The notes below the pieces were generated by a model. That model searched no databases. It had not been told where the DNA came from and was given only the letters and a program-made list of their open reading frames with translations. Positions 8,343-18,240 of a stretch of 20,691 nt of DNA are shown piece after piece. The stretch lies in NCBI GenBank assembly GCA_002284615.2, contig MU070909.1, forward strand, positions 1 through 20,691, read 5' to 3'. A program made the position numbers and the translations under genes. Within the stretch, counting starts at the first letter, position 1, and each line of letters begins with the position of its first letter. This DNA is from Dunaliella salina. Taxonomy: Eukaryota; Chlorophyta; Chlorophyceae; Chlamydomonadales; Dunaliellaceae.

Positions 8343-8612
8343 CAAGACTAAGAGCAACAAACATGCCGTCCAATTGAGCAACTCAAGTGTTTTGGGGGAG
8401 GGGCTGCTGGATCGGTTGCTTGCAGGAGAAGGAGGAGTGCAGCTGGACGGATGGCCGACAACCTGCCGGACTCACAGCTTGGCTGCTCAATAGCATGCTT
8501 CCTTGGTGGGGCTCCCTGGCTCACTGTTAGTGCCAGCGCTGACTGTTGGGTCTTTCCTTCATGCACGCCGGCTGTGTCCAGCATAGACTTCTACTTCTAC
8601 TTTCACTTTAAC
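8343..8612 (+). other. GC-rich segment sharing a 13-mer with the 5.9-kb retroposon
   Basis: CCTTCATGCACGC at 8556-8568 is identical to 5993-6005, and both are followed by GGC and a pyrimidine-rich run (here CTTCTACTTCTACTTTCAC). The shared 3' end suggests a second, more diverged copy of the same short retroposon. No target-site duplication is visible. Confidence 0.4.
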
Positions 8613-9259
8613 TGAACGTCACAACATTGCCAGCAGAATGATTTTGAAAGTGGTTGCAAAGGCTCTTATGGGTCAAACCTTATACATATGGATGTAGGCA
8701 GCGCATACCGTCTTGCCCAGCATGACCTGCACATTACTGAGCGAGTCCCTTATCATGCTATACCTCCATACCTCTTTGACCCCAGCATTCCTGATCAAGC
8801 TAGATGTACATAATAGACCACTGGTGGCACCTACTCCCCCCTCACATCAGGTACCCAGCACTGTGATGCATAATGAAGAAGTAAAAAGCAGCGCTACTCC
8901 AGCAAGGCAACTTCATGCATTGACCATCCAAAACCGCCATATCCACTTGATTTCTATCAAGTGGAACACTGCAAAGATACGAGGCCTGGTGCTCTGTGCA
9001 AACCTCTTCAAGGTGCTGAGATCACTCTCCACACAATCCTCCTAGTTGTGGGGGGGACAATCTATACTGCTCATACCCTGGATCAGTTAAAAAACTTGAG
9101 AATTTGACTTACAGAGGTCTACCAAGCTTGCACAAAAGCTCCTTGACCACTCTGTGCAATATGCGCGCAAACGTTCCTCAACATGTGCCATTGAAAATAG
9201 AAACACACTCAACTCTGGTGCCCTGGGGCCGCATGCTTCCATAAACCCACTTGCCCCAT
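8613..9259 (+). pseudogene. LINE C-terminal domain, frameshifted copy
   Basis: The plus strand gives TERHNIASRMILKV, then in another frame GSNLIHMDVGSAYRLAQHDL and HAIPPYLFDPSIPDQAR, then in a third NEEVKSSATPARQLHALTIQ and NRHIHLISIKW, then VGGTIYTAHTLDQLKNL and QKLLDHSVQYARK. These blocks align in order with the minus-strand copy (MDIGSA, RYIHLMKV, VGGVIY, KLHAHSVQYA). The RPD motif has become RPL, and the E-x-K position reads S-I-K, so the putative nuclease site is destroyed. At least three frame shifts are needed. The frame ends at a TAA just before the 3' UTR. Confidence 0.7.
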
Positions 9260-9430
9260 AAAAGCTTCCCTCTTACCCTCTGGTGAGGGAGACTCAAGGC
9301 TCTTTGAGCCAAAGTGTCTCCTTTCCCTTAACCGATGTGGAGAGTGTTCTCACTGCCTACGTAATTTTCTCTTTTTCTTTAGGAGGTGTGACATCGCCTG
9401 CATAGTTGTTCTTCTCTTTTCTTTCTGTCG
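9260..9430 (+). mobile_element. LINE 3' UTR and tail
   Basis: CCTTAACCGATGTGGAGAGT and TTCTCACTGCC match the 3' UTR of the other copies in the plus orientation. Two tail-like stretches follow: GCCTACGTAATTTTC with CTTTTTCTTT, and GCCTGCATAGTTGTTC with CTCTTTTCTTT. The doubled tail suggests a local duplication or two successive insertions. Confidence 0.65.
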
Positions 9431-9456
9431 CCATCTTTTCCATGGTCATCATCACG

Positions 9457-9480
9457 TGGAGTGGGGTGCACCCCACTCCA
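9457..9480. repeat. 24-bp perfect palindrome
   Basis: The 24 bases from TGGAGTGGGG to CCCCACTCCA, centred on TGCA, equal their own reverse complement with no spacer. The palindrome lies just downstream of the LINE tail. Confidence 0.9.
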
Positions 9481-9912
9481 AATCTGGATTGACAGCAGGA
9501 GTGATAGGTATACAGGTAAAGTAATGGTCGTTGTTATCGTCCAGCGGAAAAAAAAGCTGGAATGAGGAGAATTGTGGCGCACCAGGATTATTGAAATTGC
9601 TGCAGCAGCTTTGATTGTATTTTTACATCATGATGATTCCCACTAACCACATCACATACCCCCTTACCCATGAATAGTGGAAAGTGAACATTCTCGACGT
9701 TTAAGTTTTTAAACCTAGCTTTCCCTCTGGAGAAGCCAATGCACCAGTGCAAGCCACCCTCATCGATTTAAACCAGGAGCAGATATGTGCTAGGTTTGTT
9801 GTTATACACTCCAAGGAATAGTTTTACACTTCAAGAGTAAGAGTTGGGAGGTTCAGTTAAGGTCAAAAAAGTCGGACAAAATTTAATCAGCAATTCATTG
9901 GTTGACAGAAGT
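9481..9912. other. No recognisable gene
   Basis: AT-rich DNA with many stops in all frames. A small imprecise repeat (TTATACACT and TTTTACACTT, near 9800-9830) is the only structure seen. Confidence 0.5.
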
Positions 9913-10300
9913 TTAGACTAGATTGCAAATTTTTCCACACATGTGACCTTCAGCCAGACTGTTTACCTGATCAGCCTTTGACTGGTCCACGCCAGCCAGC
10001 AGCAAATTCAAAAGCTCAGGCATGAAAAGGAGAAGCTTTTTGTGTTGCAAGAGGAAATTGGAAACAGCTTGGTCGCTCATTTGTTGGCGCAAGAAGGCTT
10101 GTGCAAGTGAAAAATTGCCAGACAGAGTCCAAAGTAGTTCGGAGTATTTTTGCCTCAAAGCACAGAGCCCCTCATATCTACACACGAAAAGGGCATGGAC
10201 CTCATCTTGTATTGCTTCTCATGACCACCGATCGCACACAGGAAAAATCCCAACCTCCCAAGGGGCAGTTTTCACGCTCAGAGCTTGAGCTTTTAATCTG
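9913..10300 (-). pseudogene. C-terminal fragment of a retroelement ORF (DEVHALFVC family)
   Basis: The minus frame reads EAIQDEVHALFVC (DEVHALFVC at 10206-10180), then YEGLCALRQKYSELLW, FSLAQAFLRQQM and a hydrophobic helix LLLFMPELLNLLLAGVDQ. A Cys-rich CDRW string lies upstream beyond one in-frame TGA. A zinc knuckle ending in DE-x-H-x-L-F-x-C followed by an L-R-x-x-Y helix is common at the C-termini of algal reverse transcriptase-like proteins. The frame is otherwise open for 90 residues, so the fragment is fairly young. No reverse transcriptase domain lies upstream of it in the window. Confidence 0.5.
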
Positions 10301-10821
10301 AATCTACTGATCAGTATCATGATGTTTTGCACGACATGCGGATACAAATTCAAATCAAGATGCAATTACACTGGCGCCATGAGAGGCTTGTGCCCACCGA
10401 GTTCAAAAGGCAGGGCAAAAAATGGTATCAATGGTTGATATGTGGCCAACTTGTTATTTGTTGCTCGCGGGTCCATTCACTCAGCAGCTCTCATGCACTG
10501 CAGCTGCAGATCTTGTACCTCAACTTGAGGCTCAAGTCAGCAGTGAAATCTTGCATGGAAATTGGCATATCCTGCTTCATATGAATGCATTGCCAAAGAA
10601 TTCACAGCGTTGCAATCCTTGAAAGCCTTGAAAACCGTCCAAACCGGGCAGTATACTGACTAGCCCCACACGAAGTGCCCTTTGCATGTAAATGCATGCA
10701 CATTTACATGTGCAGCCCCGCATGAAGGACTTTTCTCAGTGTTCACAACTGGAATTGCATCCCTCTCCCGGGGGTATGCCGGCATTCCAGATGTACATAC
10801 ACTGCACTGGTCAAACCAGTG
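10301..10821. other. No recognisable gene; contains a 10-bp-arm hairpin
   Basis: CATGTAAATG (10685-10694) and CATTTACATG (10701-10710) form an inverted repeat with a 6-base loop. CACTGG and CCAGTG flank a 5-base loop just before the terminal-inverted-repeat element. Short plus-strand frames of 66-85 residues have no recognised motif. Confidence 0.45.
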
Positions 10822-11550
10822 ACGGTGCGTTTCCATAGAGGCAATTGACAATTAGATTAAAAATGAATTGCATATCACGTTTCCAAAGCACAATTAATTG
10901 GTGCAATTAATCAATAAACGCAATTGCGGCAATTTCTTTAATGGATGGGGAGGCGGTCCATTAACCATTACTTATCTTGCAATTAACTCAGAAATCCAAT
11001 GAATTGCACTTATTATGATGTGGCCAGGCGGAGAGCCAATGTCATGTTCGCGTGAATCGCGGGTGAAAAGTTTTCCCGGTTTGGGAAATTTGTGAAATTT
11101 CGGAAATTTTCCTTTTTGCCTAATCAGGCACTTTAATCATTTCTAAATGTCTGCTCTCAGCGCTGGCCCTGATGAGTGCAGAGGCGCGAGACGCCTCCGA
11201 AGTCTGCGTGCGCATTTCTAACGCTGACCATTTCACAGGAGCAGCCATGATAATCGTCCTACATCGCCTGCTTGACTTGCAGGGCTTTTTGGATTATGGG
11301 CTGTGTGTGGGTAGAGAGAGCCCCTGCGGGACGCACAGTCTGCTTGAAGTTGCATTGCTGGCTTGCATGAGCGAGGGAGGCTCAATGATTGAAAGTGCCT
11401 GATTAGGCAAAAAAGAAAATTTCCAAATTTTCACAAATTTCCCAAACCGGGAAAATTTTTCACCCGCGATTCACGCGAACACGACATTGGCTCCCCCCAT
11501 GGCTATAACTCGGAATTAATTGCAAGGTTAATTGGTTGGAAATGCACCGT
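10822..11550. mobile_element. 729-bp non-autonomous terminal-inverted-repeat element
   Basis: The ends are ACGGTGCGTTTCCA (left) and the reverse complement of ACGGTGCATTTCCA (right), 13 of 14 identical. A much longer inner inverted repeat joins 11033-11140 with 11384-11493. It includes CGCGTGAATCGCGGGTG, GGGAAATTTGTGAAA and GCCTAATCAGGCACTTT, and runs about 105 bases at roughly 90 percent identity. The 243-base centre holds no transposase. The layout fits a foldback or MITE-type DNA transposon. If the end is extended to CAGT it looks hAT-like, but no 8-bp target-site duplication was found, so the superfamily is open. Confidence 0.7.
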
Positions 11551-12144
11551 AAACTGCTAGGGCATATGCTAGGAAAAACTGCAATGGCACATGTCAAACT
11601 GGCAAACAACAGAAATCTATTTCAATTATTGATTTTACCTCAATACATACGTGGGCTCTGACGGACTTTGCAAGCATGGGCCATTTGACCGTTCGGGCTT
11701 GCAGCCTGGGCGCTCTCCTTCTGCTCGTGGGTGAGTCGTAGTGGTCGTGATTGTGTGCTGATGATAGTTGCTGCCCCAGAGTACTTACATGGCTTAGAAA
11801 AGTCGCGGAGTGCTCAAGTTTCCTGAAGCTTGCATGGCTGCACTTCTTCTTCATCCCAGGCTCCCTCCCGGGAGGACGCCTGTGACGTGGCGGAAGCGTG
11901 CCTGTCGCCTGTAACGTGCATGTAGCCTGCAGCCTGTAATGTGGCCAATTTGTGAAAAGGACCGAGCCATAGCTATGCCATTGCTGGATGGCACCTTCCT
12001 ACGACAGTATACTGTATTGCAGCGGGTGGACTTGCACACACCACAAATCTCCTGGCTTTCTGCGCAATCCGTCCGCTAGAACCACGTTGTAAACGCCGCT
12101 TGCTGCAGTGTGGTTGTCCAAATAAAGCATATCCTGGGTTGATC
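11551..12144. other. No recognisable gene; short GCCTGTRACGTG repeats
   Basis: Between about 11864 and 11945 there is a CCTCCCGGGAGG palindrome and repeated GCCTGT(G/A)A(C/T)GTG strings. No open frame has a family signature. Confidence 0.45.
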
Positions 12145-12150
12145 TTTCGG

Positions 12151-12208
12151 ATCCATACACATGGGATTATCCATACACATGATAACGTAATGTTAATCCA
12201 TATTTATG
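12151..12208. repeat. ATCCATACACATG short repeats
   Basis: ATCCATACACATG starts at 12151 and 12169, and a diverged third unit ATCCATATTTATG starts at 12196. Confidence 0.75.
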
Positions 12209-12922
12209 ATAATCCACACACGTCTCATCAACACATACTGCAAATTGCCGGCATGCTTGCATGCAGGCAGCATGATGCCCACTGCTGAGGCGCAAGGGTT
12301 CGCGCAGCTTGACATCACTGTTAAAATGGGAAAGGAGGATTACGTCACCCAGCTCTGTAAGTGTAAAGACGTGATGTTTGATGGGAATTATATTAGGGAC
12401 AATAGTTTGCTCGCTTGCTTGCTGCTTAGAAATGTAATCGAGCTCCCGGCAGTTAATTTTTCACTGCCAGCAGGAGGCCAAAAAAAAAGTAGTGGACGTC
12501 ATGTCAAAATTTCTCGGCGGGAGGCCCAAAAGGACCACCCACCCCCCCTTCCCCCCCAAATACTGCCCCCCTCCCCACAATAAGGGTACCAACCTGCTCC
12601 TTTTTTAAATAGCTGTCAATTTGCATACTCATCACAATCAAACATTGTGTTGGAGCAGAGTTATTGGGCAAAAATTGGTGAACGGACGCCTATGCAAACC
12701 TGCCCTTCCAGGCATTCACAACTGGCTTGCAAGTCCATAAACTGCCCTTCTGACTTCACCATGCAAGGATGTATTATACATTGTCACTGTCATGGAAGTT
12801 TGGATCTGTTTGCTGCATGTATGCCTTCACACCTCCAGCAACCTATGCCCAAGGGCATGTGGCACTGACCCTGATCCATGCACAGAGACTCCTGCTTTTA
12901 CCCAATTTCCTTAAAGAGGGTG
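12209..12922. other. No recognisable gene; C-rich block at 12531-12580
   Basis: Plus-strand frames of 73-125 residues are present but carry no motif. The C-rich block contains AGGACCACCCACC (12531-12543), which recurs at 13029-13041 in a similar setting next to a GGCC and poly-A string. Confidence 0.4.
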
Positions 12923-13103
12923 CCAATCGACAGTTCTGAAGCTCAGGAATCCATTGGTATATTTAAAACTTCGAGAAAGTGGCTCAAAAATTCTGGGGGG
13001 GGGGGCCAAAAAGTCCAGACCCCCTCGAAGGACCACCCACCAACCACCCCCTCCGATTGGACCCATATATATACCAATCGATAGCTCTCGACCTCAGGAT
13101 TCC
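12923..13103. repeat. 30-bp direct repeats bounding a G11 and C-rich block
   Basis: A 30-base string beginning CCAATCGA and ending in a CTCAGGA-TCC type stretch occurs at 12923-12952 and 13074-13103 with 24 of 30 identical. Between them are inverted arms ATTGGTATAT (12953-12962) and ATATACCAAT (13069-13078), an 11-G run (12995-13005) and C-rich clusters. The block is about 150 bp and lies just upstream of the spliced gene. Confidence 0.65.
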
Positions 13104-13125
13104 GAATATGTAGTTTTTATTCGGA
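13064..13125 (+). promoter_or_regulatory. TATA-like string and hairpin upstream of the spliced gene
   Basis: CATATATATA lies at 13064-13073, about 60 bases before an ATG at 13133. TCCGAATA (13101-13108) and TATTCGGA (13118-13125) form an 8-bp stem with a 9-base loop between the two. The promoter role is inferred from position only; the TATA string also overlaps the repeat described above. Confidence 0.3.
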
Positions 13126-13227
13126 TTGACACATGACATCCAAAAGTTATGCAGACTGGTGCCTCCTGCTGCCAGTGCAATTGGTAGCTTGTGCATAATG
13201 TGACAGCAATTGGTGGCTTTCAAGCAG

Positions 13228-16200
13228 TTGGCTCTTTCATACGGGCACATGGATCCTGATACTTCCCCTGGTGTTTGCATGCCATGCTTGTCCGCATCCA
13301 GTTGACAACTACCAGGAAAAGGCCGAGCAAGCAGTCACTGCTACTTTCAACCAGTTCCAAAATGCCAGCGGTAAGTCTTGCTCATTGCGGTGCTCTTGAC
13401 TGCAGGTAGAGAGCTCGTACTGTGTCTTGTACTATGAGTGCAGACCCCCAGCTACGAGGCCATAATTGCGCATGAAAGCATTGGACTGTGCAAATAGGGC
13501 CAAATCTCCTGCATTGCGCATGAGCTAATTTCGGCTCCATTTCTAGCTTCAAATGTCTGAAACACAGTTTGTAGCTATGGGGCCTCCATGTCCACAGCCT
13601 TGAGCACATCTCTTTTAATTTAAGCACTGAAGCATGCAGATGCGTTTTTGTGTCCTTGTAGTTGCCTCTGCAACATTCTCAAAAGGGAGTGACAGCATGG
13701 AGGTTGATATTACCGCTGTGATGAGCGTCACTGGCACTGACGTAAGTGAAAATGTCTTCTCTAAGATGGATGTAAAGCAGAGGAAATCCTGTAGGGCATC
13801 AACACAGCAAGTAATTCAGGAGCTGGTCAGAAAGCAGCAGACGGAGCACTTATGTGATCAAGAAATCTGGGAGTTAACAAAGTAATTTCTCCGTTACTTG
13901 GCACTGCAGGGCAACGAAGATGCCAAGAATGAGCTGAGTCAGATGCTGACAAGTTCACCCCCCTCCCTTGACTCTTTCCGCCAGATAATCCAGGGAGTTT
14001 TTGGTGAGACATCAAAGGCGTTTTCTGCTTATGCTTTGCAAGTAGCTGTCCATGGCTCAACAGATCAGTGCCTTGCATGGGTGCGTGTTCAGAGCACATT
14101 TGGACTGTTTGTTTGATTGCTATCAGCCCATCTGTAAATTAGGATGCTTATTGTGTAAGGCACGGAAGCCATTCAGGCTCCTTAGGTGCTCTCCAAGGTC
14201 TGTTTGGCTCATTTGAGAGCCTCTCAGCTGCTTTTACCAATAGCCTGTGTGTAAGAACGTGATTACTCTCTTTCCTCTCAACACACAGATTGCACAATGT
14301 TGGCACTATCTGTTGGTGTAGCAGATGTCTCTCTGTGAATCTGTACACATGCAAATCTCCTTTTCGCGATTGAAAAGACAGGCAGACTGAGGAAACTAGC
14401 ATATATACGCAATGGGCAACAGGGGTTCGTAACCCCCAAAGCCAGCACAATACCTGGTATTGCCCGGAGCCTGGAATAAAGTCTGGTGGTAGTTGGTAGT
14501 TATGATCTGGGAAAAGGTCTGTATCGTTACATTGCAATTGTAGGCGGTCCACCTGCCAGCGGTGAGCCAGACTACGTAACTACCCTTGTAAGCTTTGGAG
14601 TAACAGCTGGCAAGGTGCGTTTGTTGTAGCTTCTTATTCATATAAAGTTTGTGGGTGAGACCATACAGCACCGTGAGCAGTTTTCGGTTGGTTGGCTTGA
14701 GCAGTATGCTCTATGATGTTGCTAGAGTTGCCCTTCAAATTCTGATTGTTGTGTTAAACATGCCGATTGTGGCAGCTGGTAGAATCGGGAAGGACATGTT
14801 CATCCATGCTTACTATTCATCTTATTCCTGCTTGCATTCAGGCAAACAATGAAGAAGATGACAAGGAAGGTGGCGTCGCAACAGTCTATGCAACCATTGT
14901 CATGGGCAACTCCACGTACCGGGACATGCTTTGTAAGTCAGCCAGTAAAGAGTGTGTTGCAGGGAGAACAGTCAAGTCCGCTGAATCAGATCAATTTCCA
15001 TGTGCCCAGACTATTCATTACGATTGGCTCTAGAGATTACCTGCAACACTAGCTTTTGACGCAGGGCAGCATTCATGCACCATGCATTAATTGCTGAAAT
15101 TGAGAGGCTGCAAAGACGCAGCTGCATTTGTTCCCTCCTGACATGCAGTTGACGAGGAGGCACGGGCGGAGCAGCTTGAGAAGGGAATCGATGCTTACAT
15201 CAACAACGAAGTACCTAACTCACAAGTTAGGGACTCGGAGTTCAGGGTAGCAACCAGGGATGACACTAGCGTCCACGCAGAGTGGAAAATATTTGTGACC
15301 ATCGCAGAGGTAGGCTGCAGTTTTTTAGTATTGTACCCATCAAATTGATAAGGATGGTCCCAAATGTGCTGGTCAGGTACAGGGTTAAGCATTGATGGGG
15401 AAGTAGCATCAATACCAGCTCATACAGAGTGGTGTAGTGTAAAGGGGCTGCTTTGTTGGCAGGGAAGAGACACACAGAATTTGGACAAAGGACAACACAC
15501 ATGATAAGAAACTGAGTCATGCCACTGAAAATGTCCTTGTCTATCAGGGCTGCGGCGTTGGCAATGCCACTCCATGATGATTTTCCCATGCATGTTTTGC
15601 TGTGGGGTACATTCGTGTTTTTGATCTGTTGTACCTGAGGTGAATGCGTTTTTGACCTTTGTACCTGAAGTGTTTGTGGCAATGCACCAATGTGGCTCTC
15701 TCAGACTCCTGCTACTCATCAGGATGACCTCATTCACATGATGATTTTCCCATGCATGTTTCGCTGTGAGGTACACCCGTGTTTTTGATCTGTTGTACCT
15801 GAGGTGAATGCGACAATGTGGCTCTCTCACACTCCTGCTGCTCATCAGGATGACCTCATTCACATGATGATTTTCCATGCATGTTTTGCTGTGGGGTACA
15901 CCCATGTTTTTGATCTTTTGTACCTGATGGCTCTCTCAGACTCCTGCTGCTCATCAGGATGTTCTCATTCACATGCTCTGGTGCAGGACAACCGTGACGC
16001 TAAGGACATTCTGCAGCAATTCCTAGGGGCCGCACCATTTATCAGCGTTGGCATCATCAATGCCCAGCTGAATCAGCTGCTTGGTGAGTGACACCACGGC
16101 ACTTATGAATTTCCATACTAGCGTGAGTTGTAGTGGTTTGAACGCATTGAAATCCAGGTCGTGTCGTCTTGCACAACTGCATCGAGGGTTAAACTCACTC

Positions 16201-18240
16201 AAAGTCGTTCAGAGTCAAGTTCCTGGCTCGCCTTATTTGGCAATGCAATGGTGAAGGAGTGGGGTGACCATTTCTCCCTGACTGATTCTTAGCATGTCGT
16301 GCTTTGGCCATCCTGTCGTGAATGCAGTACCTTCAGGACCTCTACTCATCTTGCGTCATTTGCACAGCCCCTTGTTGTGCTGATTTGTACTGTAGGGGAA
16401 CCATCTGGACAACAATATGTGACTGCCTTTGAGCTCGCTGGGGTCAGAAGCTCCGTGGTAGGTGGTGCGTGTGTATGTGGGTGCGCGCATGAATTTGTAG
16501 ATGTCGTCAGTCTTCTAGGCACAAAGTTTTCGAGTTTGGTTGGCTGTGTAACATTAGGGGTCACAAAGCCATCCTTTCAGCAAGCGTCTTCTTCTTCTGA
16601 CTCAAGAATTTTGTTGTTAGGATTGTTGGTAGGCCATACACGTGCTAATCGTGATGCTTGCTGTCCCTGGTGCTCTTTGACGGGCTGAGCAGGTGTTAGG
16701 TGGCTGTGAAGGACAGGTTACACTGCACAGTTTTGCTGCAACAAGGCTCACAGGCATTGATAGAGAGCAACTGAGGTGCATCAACATGGACTTGCCACTT
16801 GAGTTGCAAGCACATTTCAGAATTTAGTTCACCTGATCTATTGCTTCATCCACTGAATCAATAGGATGAGGACAAGCAAGACGATGAGGACAAATCAGCT
16901 ACCGTTTCTGCTGTTGTGGATGCTTCAAACGTCGGCTTTTCTGAGTCTGACTATAATGGTAAGTGCGCTCATGCACCAACTGACCCTTTGCCGTGTCTTG
17001 AGGGTGTGCGAAGAGTCTCATGGAATAAGCTTTTGGGTCAAGGATTAGGCTGTGCACCAGAACAGGTTGTGCAGGGAATGATTATTGCGTGAGTTATGAA
17101 CTTTTGTTGGTGTGTAGACATCACTGAAACCATCAAAGTATGCATGCTGATACTCACAACAGCAATGGATGACATGTGCGGAACTGTCACTGCAGACCTG
17201 GATAAGGCGTATCTCGACTTCGAAAACAAGATGCTTGCAGACATGGAGCAGAGGATCAAGCAAGAGTGTGGCAGCACCAGCCCATGCGACCCTCGCGCTG
17301 AGGTAATGTCATTTGGAAAGTGTGGGGACACAAAAAGGGGGTGAAGAAGCAGCATGGCAATTCTAGCCTGCGTTGCTGCATTGTCCTGAGGTATTGTCAT
17401 TTGGAAAGTGTGGGGACGCACAAAGGGGGTGTAGAAGCAGCATAGCAAGCATAGCAATTCCAGCCTGCGCTGCTTTATTGTCCCCACTGCCAGGATAACA
17501 AGGAGTGCGAATGGAAGCGGTGTTGTGAATGATGATATTGGGGAAGGCAACACCTGGACAGGGTTCTCGGTAGTATTGAGATGAATGAAGATGGTGCATA
17601 GTAGCACATTATTCTGGGGAAGACGCCGCAAATGATAGGCAGCAGATTGAGACGAGGTTGCAGATCAGCTTCATGGATCACAGTCAAGAAGCAGCTCCAT
17701 GAATCTCAATTGAAGATCAGCTTCATGGATGACAGTTAAGAAACACTTGAAGAGCAGCTTCATGAACCACAGTAAAGGATCAGCTTCATGGAGCACAGTG
17801 AAGAGACAGACGAGAGAAGCTTCATGGAGCACAGTTGAAGATCGGCTTCATGGAGCACAGTTGGACGTCCTTGAGCATATGTAATAGCCTGATAGCACAA
17901 CCTGACTGTTCTCTGCTTCACTCTCCCTCGGTGCCATCCAAGCAAGCACTTGATGTGTGCCTTGCAGGTTGTGAGTGTGAGCTTCTCAAGTTCGACCTCC
18001 AAAAGGCTGCTGCTCCAGGACACTGTCACGTTTGAGGTGAAGGTGTATAACGTTGAGGACAGCCAAACGAAGGCCGCCATGGATACCTGTGCAAGCAGCA
18101 GCAGCTGCTCTATTGGGGGTACCACTGGTTGGACACTCACTACCTCAGGCGCAAATGGTGCACAGCGCAGTGTCGTTGGCTCGGGCTCCTTGGCAATTGC
18201 ATTGGTGCTCATGAGTGTGTGTGGCTCAGTGCTCCTATGA
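13228..18240 (+). CDS. Spliced gene for a putative secreted, GPI-anchored repeat protein
   Basis: Eleven exons were rebuilt by eye: about 13228-13370, 13662-13741, 13910-14003, 14544-14614, 14842-14932, 15149-15309, 15987-16083, 16396-16457, 16865-16958, 17118-17302 and 17968-18240 (TGA). Every junction is GT-AG and every phase closes, alternating 1 and 0. The product has about 445 residues. It starts with a hydrophobic leader (WILILPLVFACHA) and ends with SLAIALVLMSVCGSVLL, a GPI-signal-like tail. Between these lie about five alpha-beta-beta units with acidic loops (EEDDKEGG, DEDKQDDEDK). Exons 3-6 and 7-10 match in phase and sequence (NEDAKNEL with NRDAKDIL, YVTTLVSFGV with YVTAFELAGV). No named family is recognised; the fold resembles helix-strand repeats of algal surface proteins. 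The start is unresolved: the first exon needs a phase-2 partner, or an ATG at 13133 interrupted by TAA at 13196. No TGTAA polyadenylation signal was seen downstream. Confidence 0.75.
15574..15980. repeat. Tandem repeat array inside intron 6
   Basis: Units share ATGATGATTTTCC, CATGCATGTTT, GTTTTTGATCTGTTGTACCTG, and CTCTCTCAGACTCCTGCTGC. They begin at 15574, 15738 and 15864, with a partial fourth at about 15964. The last unit contains the intron's 3' end, because CTCATTCACATG occurs both in the array and 11 bases before the acceptor at 15986. Confidence 0.8.
17298..17487. repeat. Tandem duplication that includes a splice donor
   Basis: CTGAG|GTAATGTCATTTGG at 17298 is the exon 10 end and its donor. 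The same string with GTATTG occurs at 17386. The two copies run on through GTGTGGGGAC and AGAAGCAGCAT to a TTGTCC end, period 88, with the second about 14 bases longer. The duplicated donor GTATTG could act as an alternative 5' splice site. Confidence 0.8.
17655..17872. repeat. Short tandem array in the last intron
   Basis: About seven imperfect units of a 21-22 base core (GATCAGCTTCATGGA followed by CACAG) start near 17663, 17690, 17714, 17751, 17778, 17814 and 17839. Spacing varies from 25 to 38. Antisense frames through it (repeats of CSMKL) are artefacts. Confidence 0.75.

Noticed and set aside
11172..11402. 76-residue frame inside the inverted-repeat element as a transposase
   Set aside because: Too short, no DDE or zinc-finger motif, and it runs into the right inverted arm.
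15420..15905. 161-residue minus-strand open frame with internal repeats
   Set aside because: Its repeats mirror the DNA tandem array in intron 6.
17038..17631. 197-residue minus-strand open frame
   Set aside because: Antisense to exon 10 and to the intronic duplication; the repeated FxNDNT-like strings come from the tandem repeat, not from a domain.
17655..17872. CRISPR-like array
   Set aside because: The core is imperfect, spacers are irregular and related, the setting is a eukaryotic intron, and there are no cas genes.
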